Positions 36,915-44,884 of a DNA stretch of 64,000 bases are shown in pieces. Source of the stretch: Luteithermobacter gelatinilyticus (GTDB lineage: Bacteria; Pseudomonadota; Alphaproteobacteria; Sphingomonadales; Emcibacteraceae); contig NZ_CP040517.1 of the NCBI RefSeq assembly GCF_005849285.1, positions 2,424,501 to 2,488,500 of the forward strand, in the 5' to 3' direction. Both the position numbers and the translations under genes were made by a program. Each line of letters starts with the position of its first letter. The stretch's first letter is position 1. The notes under the pieces are model-generated. The model saw nothing but the letters and a program-made list of their open reading frames with translations, made no database searches and was not told the origin of the DNA.

Positions 36915-38699
36915 ATGGACAAGACAGCAAAAAAAGTATATTCCTCAGCCTTACGTAAAACACAAACGCCCAGACAAATTCCAAAAATAAACAACCAAGA
37001 GCCGGCAGATCAGGGGATAAAGGCGGAAGGCGTGACTAAACCGACTGAGAATACGTTGCTGGTGCAGGACCTGTTGCACAGACTTGGGGATGTTGTGCAT
37101 CAGATTCAGCGCGAGCGCGGCTGTGCCGGACTTTTCCTGGACAGTATGGGAAAAATCTTCACCGAAGAGCTGAATGCACAAAGCAAAACCGTGGATCAGG
37201 CCATTGCCAATCTCCATGACTTTTGCACCCGCCGTGACGTCAAGAACGCCTTGCCGGCGAATTTTGAAGGGCGCCTGAACTTTCTGTTTGTCAAATATGA
37301 TGGCCTGACCGAGTTGCGGGACAAAATGCGCCTGCTGGCCATGCGCTACACCCAGGCGCTTAATACCTATACGTTCAATTTTATCATTCCGACCATCGAC
37401 GCCATGATTGAACTGGCGCAGCGCGAACCGTCCCACAATTCCGCCCTTGTCTCGGCCTATGCCAATTTTTTGCAATGGAAGGAAAGGGTCGGCATGGAAC
37501 GGGCCTTCGGCGCACGCGGTTTTTATACCTTTGCCTTCCGCAATCAAGAATTTTGTGACCGGTTTGTGGCCCTGATCGCAGAACAGAAAACCTATTTCGA
37601 CACATTCAAGGCGCTGGCGTCGCCCTCCCAGATCGCCCTATTGCAGGAAACAGTGGACACAAACGCCCTGGAGGCGCTGAATACGATCAATCGGCTCCTG
37701 GAACAGGAAGCCCCGCCGGGTGAAATTGAGCAATATTCCGGCGAAGCATGGTTTGACATCCTGACCCGTATTATTGACGGCCTCCGATGCGTCGAGAAAG
37801 AACTGGTCCGGGGACTGGTCGGTGTTGACAAGAGAGAAATCAACGCCTCGGCACAAAGCAGGCCCGGGCGATTCACAGATCTGCCCCCGCCGGATGCCGG
37901 CAGCCGGGAATGCCGCAAGCAACCGGGGGTTAAAACCAAACTCGATCAGTATCGCCCGTTTCTTCGCTCCCTGCCCATTTTTGCCGCACTGGAGGAAAAA
38001 GATCTGGAAGAACTGCTGGCCTTTGCGCAGATCAGGGAATATGAAAAGGACAAGCTCCTGATTCTCAGGGACGAACCCGTTTCGCGCCTGTATATTGTCC
38101 TGGACGGCTGGGTCAAGGTCTACAACGGTCTTGAAACCGGGGAAGAGGCCATTCTGCAAATGCTGGGCAGTGGGGAAACCCTGCTGGAATCTGCGGTTTT
38201 TCTTAATGTGCCCACGCCGGTCAATGCCCAGGTGGTCGAACGGGCGCTGCTGCTGTCCCTTCCCGCGCCGGTGATCCGGCAATATATCCAGTCCAGCCCA
38301 CAACTGGCCATGAACATGCTGAATACGGTCTCTCTGCGTTCCCAGCGGCTGGTGCAGCAGATCGAACTGTCCCGCCTCAAAACCGCCCAGGAACGTGTAG
38401 GCTGGTTTCTGCTTCGTCTGGCACTGAATCAGAAACCGAAGGATGGCAGGGTGGTTCTGCCTTATGAAAAATCCATCATTGCCTCTTATCTGGATATGCG
38501 GCCGGAAACCTTTTCCAGATCCCTGAAAAAGTTTAAGGCAGAAGGCTTTGATGTGAACACCGATAGTGTCAGAATCCCTCATGACCGGGCCCTGTGCGAC
38601 TATTGTGACGTGGAACTGGCCAGCCAGTGTGATAGCGCCGGAACCGAGGATTGCCCCCGCCCCGAATTGGCTGATGCGGTCAATTCCACCGACACTTGA
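36915..38699 (+). CDS. NIT-domain / CRP-FNR fusion transcription regulator
   Basis: A protein of up to 594 aa. Residues about 50-290 form a NIT (nitrate/nitrite-sensing) domain, recognised by VHQIQRERGCAGLFLDS, LQWKERVGMERAFGARGF and RFVALIAEQKTYFDTFKALA. After a Pro/Arg-rich linker come a cyclic-nucleotide-binding-fold domain (about 345-460) and a Crp-type HTH (about 490-545) whose recognition helix RPETFSRSL has the E-x-x-S-R set that contacts TTGA. A tail with Cys at about 561, 564, 572 and 580 (C-x2-C-x7-C-x7-C) follows. The start is uncertain: ATG 36915 (GGGAG close by) or GTG 37032. The open frame reaching back to 36174 overlaps narK1 and is spurious. It lies divergent from narK1 and upstream of moaA, so it is the obvious nar regulator. 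Confidence 0.88.
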   Translation: MDKTAKKVYSSALRKTQTPRQIPKINNQEPADQGIKAEGVTKPTENTLLVQDLLHRLGDVVHQIQRERGCAGLFLDSMGKIFTEELNAQSKTVDQAIANLHDFCTRRDVKNALPANFEGRLNFLFVKYDGLTELRDKMRLLAMRYTQALNTYTFNFIIPTIDAMIELAQREPSHNSALVSAYANFLQWKERVGMERAFGARGFYTFAFRNQEFCDRFVALIAEQKTYFDTFKALASPSQIALLQETVDTNALEALNTINRLLEQEAPPGEIEQYSGEAWFDILTRIIDGLRCVEKELVRGLVGVDKREINASAQSRPGRFTDLPPPDAGSRECRKQPGVKTKLDQYRPFLRSLPIFAALEEKDLEELLAFAQIREYEKDKLLILRDEPVSRLYIVLDGWVKVYNGLETGEEAILQMLGSGETLLESAVFLNVPTPVNAQVVERALLLSLPAPVIRQYIQSSPQLAMNMLNTVSLRSQRLVQQIELSRLKTAQERVGWFLLRLALNQKPKDGRVVLPYEKSIIASYLDMRPETFSRSLKKFKAEGFDVNTDSVRIPHDRALCDYCDVELASQCDSAGTEDCPRPELADAVNSTDT

Positions 38700-38709
38700 C
38701 GCAGGTCAA
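38696..38709. promoter_or_regulatory. Second FNR/DNR-type box, upstream of the Moco riboswitch and moaA
   Basis: TTGACGCAGGTCAA is again a perfect TTGAC-N4-GTCAA dyad and overlaps the stop codon of the NIT-CRP gene. A TACTAT hexamer at 38743-38748 could be the -10. It probably drives moaA-moeA in step with nar. Confidence 0.75.
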
Positions 38710-38754
38710 GCCGCCCATCTGCGGTTCGGATTAAAAGATTCATACTATAAGATT

Positions 38755-38880
38755 TTTTAACTCCGAAGCCTCTGCGCCTAAGTCCGCCGCATCGGATAAG
38801 GCGCCTTGGCCGCAGCGCTGATGCTGCCGGGTCAGAAGGGGAAACCGTCTGGCCTCTCGTGTTCAGAAAGGAGACCGCTT
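38755..38880 (+). promoter_or_regulatory. Moco riboswitch (molybdenum cofactor RNA motif) leader of moaA
   Basis: The leader can be aligned by eye with the E. coli moaA leader. Both share GCCTCTGC(G/A)CC near the start, a complementary GG(C/T)GC with CTTTGGCC or CTTGGCC, a GC-rich hairpin ending in GCCTC (here GGTCAGA/TCTGGCC at about 38830-38853), then a GAAAGG block that includes the ribosome-binding site. The RNA binds molybdenum cofactor and typically shuts off its synthesis. The site for moaA translation (AAAGGAGACC) lies inside the motif, so control at translation is likely. Confidence 0.8.
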
Positions 38881-39858
38881 GTGACTCTTAGCGACGGATT
38901 TGGCCGCACCTTCAGATATCTTCGGCTATCAATTACCGAAGCCTGCAACTTTCGCTGCAGCTACTGCCTGCCAGACGGATATAAAAAACGGCCCGGTCCC
39001 GCGCCATTATCCCGCGTCGAATTGCGACGCGCAGCTACGGCATTTTCCGAACTCGGCCTGACAAAAATCCGCCTCACGGGCGGCGAACCAACCCTGCGCA
39101 AGGATTTCGAACAAATTGCTGCTGATATCAGCGCTTTGCAGCAGGTCCGCACCCTGGCCCTCACCACCAATGGCTACCGGCTGGAAAAACGGGCCCATCT
39201 CTGGCGCGCCGCCGGCATCAACGCGCTCAATATCAGCCTGGACAGTCTGGACCGCGAACGTTTCCGTCAGATTACCGGCCATGACCGCCGTGACGAAGTG
39301 CTGCGCGGCATTGACGCCGCCTTTGAAGCGGGGTTTGAAACCATCAAAATTAATGTGGTTTATATGAAGGGGCTGAATGATCATGAAGTTGGGGATTTCA
39401 TTAACCTTACCCGTGAACGCCCCCTGTCTGTCCGGTTTATCGAACTGATGGAAACCGGTGAACACGCGGCCTTTTTCACCCGCCATCATATTCCGGCTGA
39501 CACCATCGCCCGCAAGCTGTATCAGCAGGGCTGGACCCCGAAACTAAAGGCCGCTGATGCCGGTCCCGCCAATAACTTCATCCATCCCGACCATCGGGGC
39601 AGTATCGGCCTGATCGCCCCTTATTCAAAGGATTTCTGCCAAAGCTGCAATCGCCTGCGGTTTTCCAGCTTCGGCAATCTTCATCTGTGTCTGTTTGGTA
39701 ATTTTGGTCTTCCCCTGCGCCGTTATCTCCAGCATGACGAACAGATCGGGGATCTGAAACAGCAGTTGATCAAAGCCGTCCGGCGCAAAACCGCCGGGCA
39801 TCAGCTGGCACAACACCAGACCGGCATGACCGGCAATCTTTCCGCCATCGGCGGTTGA
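38881..39858 (+). CDS. moaA: GTP 3',8-cyclase MoaA
   Basis: A radical-SAM enzyme that starts molybdopterin synthesis from GTP. The N-terminal cluster motif is EACNFRCSYCLP (C-x3-C-x2-C). The C-terminal second cluster is in CQSCNRLRFSSFGNLHLCLF, and the protein ends with the conserved Gly-Gly. It has 325 aa from GTG 38881, preceded by AAAGGAGACC; the frame extending upstream lies in the riboswitch and is not coding. Its place next to nar resembles moaA1 of Pseudomonas. Other Moco genes must be elsewhere. Confidence 0.95.
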   Translation: MTLSDGFGRTFRYLRLSITEACNFRCSYCLPDGYKKRPGPAPLSRVELRRAATAFSELGLTKIRLTGGEPTLRKDFEQIAADISALQQVRTLALTTNGYRLEKRAHLWRAAGINALNISLDSLDRERFRQITGHDRRDEVLRGIDAAFEAGFETIKINVVYMKGLNDHEVGDFINLTRERPLSVRFIELMETGEHAAFFTRHHIPADTIARKLYQQGWTPKLKAADAGPANNFIHPDHRGSIGLIAPYSKDFCQSCNRLRFSSFGNLHLCLFGNFGLPLRRYLQHDEQIGDLKQQLIKAVRRKTAGHQLAQHQTGMTGNLSAIGG

Positions 39859-39930
39859 TATGAAACCCGCCGCAAGCTCGCCGTGAAGTTCTTACCGGCA
39901 AATCATTGTCTCTGACAGGAGATTACAGCC

Positions 39931-41199
39931 ATGTCCAATACCCCGTCCTCCCAAGGCATGCCGATGACCATGCAGTCCTATGACGACAGCCTGGCACGCA
40001 TTTGTGCCGAAGCAGCCCCCCGCCCCCCCGTCTCCCGACCGCTTTTTGAAAGTGTGGGCCTGGTGCTGGCGGAAGACCTCACTGCGCCCCTTTCGGTCCC
40101 GTCCTTTGACAACAGCGCCATGGACGGATTTGCCTTTTCCGCTGCGGCGGTCGCGACAGCCACGCCGGACAGGCCAATAAGGCTCACCGTAGCAGGCGCC
40201 AGCATCGCCGGCGCAGAACCCCCGCCGCCCTTGCAGAAAGGAACCGCCGTCAAAATCATGACCGGCGCCCCTCTGCCGAAGGGGGCCGATACCATCCTGC
40301 CGGTCGAAGCGGCAGGATGGGATCACGAAACGCTGATCTTCGACCGCCCCTATCCCGCCGGCCGGCATGTGCGGCGGGAGGGAGAAGATATCATGGCGGG
40401 CGCTCCCCTGCTTGCCGCCGGAACTCGGATCGCACCGCAACATCTGCCGTTGCTGTGTGCAGCGGGACAGGCCCGTCTGCCGGTTTCTCCCGCTCCGAGA
40501 GTGGTTTGGATTTCAACGGGACAGGAAATTTCCGACGATTTCAACGCGCCGCTGACCGCCGGGCAGATCTATAACGCCACCCGGCTTTATGGACAGGTCA
40601 TGGCCTCTGACATAGGCATGAAGATAATCGGCAGCTTCACCGTCAGGGACACGCCGGAAGATTTCGCCGATGCCCTGCATCAGGCGCTGGAGAGCGACCC
40701 GGACCTTATTCTTTCCACCGGCGGGGTTTCGGCAGGACAGTATGATTTTGTCCGTCCGGTCCTGGAACGCATCGGCGCGGATATTATCCTGCACAAGGCA
40801 CGGATCAAACCGGCCAAGCCGGTGCTGTTCGCCCGCCTGCAACAGGGCAGTTTTTTCTTCGGCCTGCCTGGCAATCCGATCTCCACGGCCCTGGCGCTCA
40901 GAATTTTTGTGGCTCCATTCATACGCCGGTTTACCGGACGCGCACCGGAAACGATGCGGAAGGCCCGGCTGGCCGGCGCGATTGAAACCGCGGACGACAA
41001 AACCGTGTTCCTGATGGGCACGGTGGCACCGGACGCCACAGGCGCTCTGATCGCCACCGCCCAAACCGGCCAACATTCCTTCCGAACCGCATCTTTCGCT
41101 GCCGGCAATGCCTGGATCATTGTGCCCGAAGGCACCGGAAGACTGGAAGCCGGGGCCGAAGTCATCTGGCTACCGTTTCATCCTGAAGCGGCCCTGTAG
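39931..41199 (+). CDS. moeA: Molybdopterin molybdotransferase MoeA
   Basis: Inserts molybdate into adenylylated molybdopterin. The 422-aa product has SVPSFDNSAMDGFAF near residue 55, the MPT-binding VKIMTGAPLPKGADTILPVE and the MoCF-domain motif LILSTGGVSAGQYDFV, then FFGLPGNPISTALALRIFV. ACAGGAGATTACAGCC precedes the ATG. It follows moaA by 72 bp, probably under the same riboswitch and promoter. Confidence 0.95.
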   Translation: MSNTPSSQGMPMTMQSYDDSLARICAEAAPRPPVSRPLFESVGLVLAEDLTAPLSVPSFDNSAMDGFAFSAAAVATATPDRPIRLTVAGASIAGAEPPPPLQKGTAVKIMTGAPLPKGADTILPVEAAGWDHETLIFDRPYPAGRHVRREGEDIMAGAPLLAAGTRIAPQHLPLLCAAGQARLPVSPAPRVVWISTGQEISDDFNAPLTAGQIYNATRLYGQVMASDIGMKIIGSFTVRDTPEDFADALHQALESDPDLILSTGGVSAGQYDFVRPVLERIGADIILHKARIKPAKPVLFARLQQGSFFFGLPGNPISTALALRIFVAPFIRRFTGRAPETMRKARLAGAIETADDKTVFLMGTVAPDATGALIATAQTGQHSFRTASFAAGNAWIIVPEGTGRLEAGAEVIWLPFHPEAAL

Positions 41200-41228
41200 G
41201 TCTCGTGTGAATTCTGATGAGATGGAAA

Positions 41229-41319
41229 CGTCATAGCGAGATGCATTAACGACGAAGCAATCCATGGTTCTGTGGCGTCTGTGGGTTGCCACGCCCCTTT
41301 CAGGGGCTCACGATGACGG
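41229..41319. repeat. CGTCATTGCGAG-type dispersed palindromic repeat
   Basis: The stretch opens CGTCATAGCGAG, contains GACGAAGCAATCCATGG and TGGGTTGCCACGCCCC, and closes GGGGCTCACGATGACG. CGTCAT at the left end pairs with ATGACG at the right. This is the pattern of the widespread proteobacterial repeats of this class. It lies between moeA and the convergent GlmU-like gene, whose last four codons and stop come from its right end. Confidence 0.7.
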
Positions 41320-42126
41320 CCCAGCTTCATCGGCATGGCGAAAAGCATCAGTGGCGACGCAATCCTGTCCGTCTCTGAGCAGTTCCTCAAGGCGGGATAA
41401 TTCGGCAGGGGTGTTCACCCCTGTGACTTCCAGAGGTGATGTTTCCAGGGCAGCCGAGAAATAGCCGGCCTCACGGGCGAGACGGACAAGGTCCGTCAGA
41501 TAATATTCTCCCTTGGCATTTTGATTGTCTAGGCTGTCCAGTAACCGAAACAGCAGCTCCCCACGGATCATCATGATACCTGAATTACACAGTCCGATCC
41601 GCCGTTGTGCCGTCGTTGCCTCCTTATATTCAACAATGGCCTCAAGCTGACCGTCTTCCGACATGACAAGCCGACCGTATTCCCTGCCGTCTTCCGGCCG
41701 GAAGCCCAGAACGGTGACTGCGGGACGTTGGCCCCGGATTGCCGTCTGATGCACCGATTTCATCCTGTGTATGGTTTCGCAGGAAATCAGCGGCACATCC
41801 CCATAAAGCACCAGAACATCCCCGGAAAAACCAGCCAGCTGCTCCCGACAGGTCATGACCGCATGCCCGGTGCCCCATTGTTGTTCCTGAACAGCAAAAT
41901 CAACATTGCGGACAGCCGCCATGACCTGCTCTTTCGCCTCTCCGACCACAACAATCCTTTTCTGTGCCCCCAGCTTCCCGGTCATTTCAAGAAGATGACA
42001 GATCATGGGTTTGCCGGCCAGCGGATGCAATACCTTATGCAGGGGCGATTTCATGCGGGTCCCTTGTCCCGCCGCCAGTATGATCACGGCAAGGGGACGG
42101 GACTGTAACGTCACAGCATGTTCCAT
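41308..42126 (-). CDS. GlmU-like nucleotidyltransferase without the acetyltransferase domain
   Basis: A 272-aa protein matching only the uridylyltransferase half of GlmU. Visible are LAAGQGTRMKSPLHKVLHPL (the G-x-G-T-R-M nucleotide loop), QWGTGHAV, LVLYGDVPLI, NSGIMMI and KGEYYLTDLV. Full GlmU has about 450 aa; the left-handed beta-helix half is missing. The coding sequence ends inside a dispersed repeat, so loss by insertion or deletion is possible. It is the last gene of the 41-52 kb operon. Its product may be a stand-alone enzyme that activates a sugar phosphate; whether it is still active is unproven, although its motifs are intact. Confidence 0.8.
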   Translation of the reverse strand: MEHAVTLQSRPLAVIILAAGQGTRMKSPLHKVLHPLAGKPMICHLLEMTGKLGAQKRIVVVGEAKEQVMAAVRNVDFAVQEQQWGTGHAVMTCREQLAGFSGDVLVLYGDVPLISCETIHRMKSVHQTAIRGQRPAVTVLGFRPEDGREYGRLVMSEDGQLEAIVEYKEATTAQRRIGLCNSGIMMIRGELLFRLLDSLDNQNAKGEYYLTDLVRLAREAGYFSAALETSPLEVTGVNTPAELSRLEELLRDGQDCVATDAFRHADEAGPSS

Positions 42127-42150
42127 ATGATTTTCTCTTGATTCCCTAAG

Positions 42151-43641
42151 CTAACCAATGCCGTACCACCCCAATTTCTCGCCATCACGAAATCGGGTGA
42201 CCTGTTTTGTCTCAAGGTAGTTCTCCAGCCCCCAGGGGCCAAGCTCACGGCCAATACCGCTCAGCCCTCTGCCGCCCCAGGGCGCTTCGCAGAATGTCGG
42301 TTGTGAACAATTGAGCCAGACAATGCCGGCCCTGAGCGCTCGTGCCATACGCAGCAGGCGATCCTCGTCTTGTGTCATGACGGCGGCGGCCAATCCGAAA
42401 CGGCTTTTATTGGCCTGACCGATGGCATCTAATTCATCTTCAAATGTTCTTGCTGCCAAAACAGGGCCAAAAATTTCCTCCCGCCAGATTTCGCTGTCTT
42501 CTGGCACCTGATCAAAAATGGTGGGTGCAAGAAAATATCCTTTGGACAAATGTGCCGGCCGTACCCCGCCCGTCAGCAGCTTCAGTCCCTGGGCCTTTGC
42601 CCGCTGAAGATAAGCCGAAACCTTTTCATACTGTCCCTGGCTGACCAATGGGCCTAGCTGGATACCCTCTGTCAATCCATCCCCAATTCTGAGTTTCTCT
42701 GCGGCATCCACCAGCTTTTTCATAAGCGGTTCATATATGCCTTGCTGCACCAAAAGGCGTGAGGTTGCAGAACAGACTTCCCCCTTGTTCCAGAAAATCC
42801 CGAACATGATCCACTCTACGGCAGTGTCAAGATCAACGTCATCAAACACCAGGATCGGAGACTTCCCCCCCAGTTCAAGACTGACCGGGGTGATGTTTTC
42901 CGCCGCCGCTTTCATCACAGCGCGGCCGGTCTCCACACTGCCGGTAAATGCGACTTTCTGAACATCCTGATGCCGACACAAAGGCGCCCCTACTTCGAGG
43001 CCTGTACCGGTTACAACATTTAACACCCCGGCCGGCAAATGCACCTGATGGGCAATTCTAGCCAGTTCCAGAGCCGTCATGGACGTCAGTTCAGACGGTT
43101 TCAGAACCATGGCGCAGCCCGCCGCAAGGGCAGGGGCAACCTTCCAGGCGGCCATTAACATCGGATAATTCCAGGGAATAATCAGCCCTGCCACACCGGC
43201 CGGTTCACGCACCGCCTGCGACTGGAACCGTGGATCAGGAAGCTCGACCGGGCTGACGCAGCCCTCCTCCAACTCCCGCGCCAGGCCGGCATAATATCTG
43301 AAACATCCCGCCGTATCTTCAATATCCCAGAGGGCTTCGGCAAGAGGTTTGCCATTATCCAGAACTTCGAGGCGGGCAAGATGTTCTTGTTCCCGTTCGA
43401 TGACCTGCGCAATCTGTTCGAGAAAACAGGCTCTCTCCCGCCCTGATGTATGCCCCCAGGATCCGTGGAATGCTTTTGTAGCTGCCGAAACGGCACGCTC
43501 AATATCCTCCGCATTGCCGGCGGCAAAACTGCCGATCTTTTCTTCGGTCGCCGGATTGATGATCGGCAGGCTACCCCCGCTGCTTGGCCGGCACCATTGT
43601 CCTCCGATATAGATTTCTTCCCGGATGAACAGATCTCGCAT
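42151..43641 (-). CDS. NAD(P)-dependent aldehyde dehydrogenase, betaine/aminoaldehyde type
   Basis: A 496-aa ALDH. The nucleotide-site and catalytic motifs are IIPWNYPMLMAAWKVAPALA, VAFTGSVETGRAV, the general base in LELGGKSP, the catalytic Cys in NKGEVCSATSRLLV and EEIFGPVL. The C-terminal WGGRGLSGIGRELGPWGLEN and YLETKQVT are close to betaine-aldehyde and aminoaldehyde dehydrogenases. The substrate is therefore plausibly an aminoaldehyde; this is inference from resemblance. It starts 8 bp after the saccharopine-dehydrogenase-like gene. Confidence 0.85.
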   Translation of the reverse strand: MRDLFIREEIYIGGQWCRPSSGGSLPIINPATEEKIGSFAAGNAEDIERAVSAATKAFHGSWGHTSGRERACFLEQIAQVIEREQEHLARLEVLDNGKPLAEALWDIEDTAGCFRYYAGLARELEEGCVSPVELPDPRFQSQAVREPAGVAGLIIPWNYPMLMAAWKVAPALAAGCAMVLKPSELTSMTALELARIAHQVHLPAGVLNVVTGTGLEVGAPLCRHQDVQKVAFTGSVETGRAVMKAAAENITPVSLELGGKSPILVFDDVDLDTAVEWIMFGIFWNKGEVCSATSRLLVQQGIYEPLMKKLVDAAEKLRIGDGLTEGIQLGPLVSQGQYEKVSAYLQRAKAQGLKLLTGGVRPAHLSKGYFLAPTIFDQVPEDSEIWREEIFGPVLAARTFEDELDAIGQANKSRFGLAAAVMTQDEDRLLRMARALRAGIVWLNCSQPTFCEAPWGGRGLSGIGRELGPWGLENYLETKQVTRFRDGEKLGWYGIG

Positions 43642-43649
43642 GATGTCCC

Positions 43650-44840
43650 CTATCCTTCCTGAATGTCCAGCCTGTAGTCAAAATGACGTTTTTGAACTTC
43701 CGCAAAATATGCGTTGACGTCAAAAAACTCCTCCGGCGCCCACACGCCGGGGCGGGGGGATTTCAGCAGCAATTGCGCGCTGATCGACGCATTCATGGAT
43801 GTTGCCGCATCCACATAAGCCTCATAATCGGCATGAGGGCGCACGATGACTTCCCCCCGCACCGTACAGGGCCGGCCGTTTTTCTGCCCCCGTCCAATGA
43901 CAAAATGAATTTCATGGCTTTCCTGCTGCGGAATATCCGTTTGGTTTTTCTCGATATTCTGGGTGATAACCGCATTCAGAAGATCCAGTTTTCTGAATTT
44001 GACCCCATTCACCTCTACATCTTCATCAAAATCGCCGAACCCCGCCTTGACCAGCCCGATCCAGGCTTCATGCTCACGACGCGGCAGATGCAGCTTCCAC
44101 GTAAATTCCCGAATACCTTTCTCCCGGATGCCTTCCGCCAGTGGCACTGTCAACTGTTCCGAATGAGGGGAATACATAAATTCCGCTTGGCCCCAAGGGT
44201 CCGGCAGTTCGATGACCTCTACCCCTGTGCGCGGCGGACAGGACACATGCGCGCCGTTGAGAAACTGGGTACTTTCCTGAGCATATTCGGCAAGCACCGT
44301 GGAAAGGCTGTAGGGCGGAATAAGAATCGGGTTTTCAGGGCCAACAAATTCCGCCGCCCAATACAGATTGAGGCGATCAATCGTCTCCAGCTGATCCGCC
44401 ACCGCCCGGCACAGAACGTTGGACATGCCTGGGTCCGCCCCGACACCAATCACCGCACAAACGCCCGCCGCCTTGAATTTTTCGTGATATGATTTTTGTT
44501 CCAGGGTATAGATCCCCATTCCCCCCAGATCAATATAGGGCACCCCCGCCGCAAGGCAGGCCTCGAAAATTTGCATTTGTTTCCCGACAAATGTCGGCAC
44601 CGAATTGATGCAGAGGTCATATCCTTCCAGAATACCGGCCAGGTCATCGGAAGCCCTGATGTCAAGCGTCAACGCCGACAGACGCGGATCGCCCATCTCG
44701 TCGATAAAGGCGCTGATTTTTTCGGCTGAAATATCGGCAATGCACAATTCTGTGAAATCAATGATGCATTTTTCCGAGACCAGGTCGCGCACAATACCGG
44801 TGCCCATCAGCCCGGCACCACCCAAAATAATGATTTTCAT
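43650..44840 (-). CDS. Saccharopine dehydrogenase-like NAD(P) oxidoreductase
   Basis: A 396-aa protein with an N-terminal Rossmann motif MKIIILGGAGLMGTGIVRDL, then NSVPTFVGKQMQIFEACLAA, YIDLGGMG and the glycine-rich GVGADPGMSNVLCRA. These match the saccharopine dehydrogenase / lysine 6-dehydrogenase / carboxynorspermidine synthase superfamily. The start is ATG 44840 with AGAGG upstream. Placed between two aldehyde dehydrogenase genes, it may make or use an amino-semialdehyde. The precise reaction is unknown. Confidence 0.8.
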   Translation of the reverse strand: MKIIILGGAGLMGTGIVRDLVSEKCIIDFTELCIADISAEKISAFIDEMGDPRLSALTLDIRASDDLAGILEGYDLCINSVPTFVGKQMQIFEACLAAGVPYIDLGGMGIYTLEQKSYHEKFKAAGVCAVIGVGADPGMSNVLCRAVADQLETIDRLNLYWAAEFVGPENPILIPPYSLSTVLAEYAQESTQFLNGAHVSCPPRTGVEVIELPDPWGQAEFMYSPHSEQLTVPLAEGIREKGIREFTWKLHLPRREHEAWIGLVKAGFGDFDEDVEVNGVKFRKLDLLNAVITQNIEKNQTDIPQQESHEIHFVIGRGQKNGRPCTVRGEVIVRPHADYEAYVDAATSMNASISAQLLLKSPRPGVWAPEEFFDVNAYFAEVQKRHFDYRLDIQEG

Positions 44841-44884
44841 CCGATAATCCTCTTGCAACAGTATTTGTTTTTCACATTTCCCGA

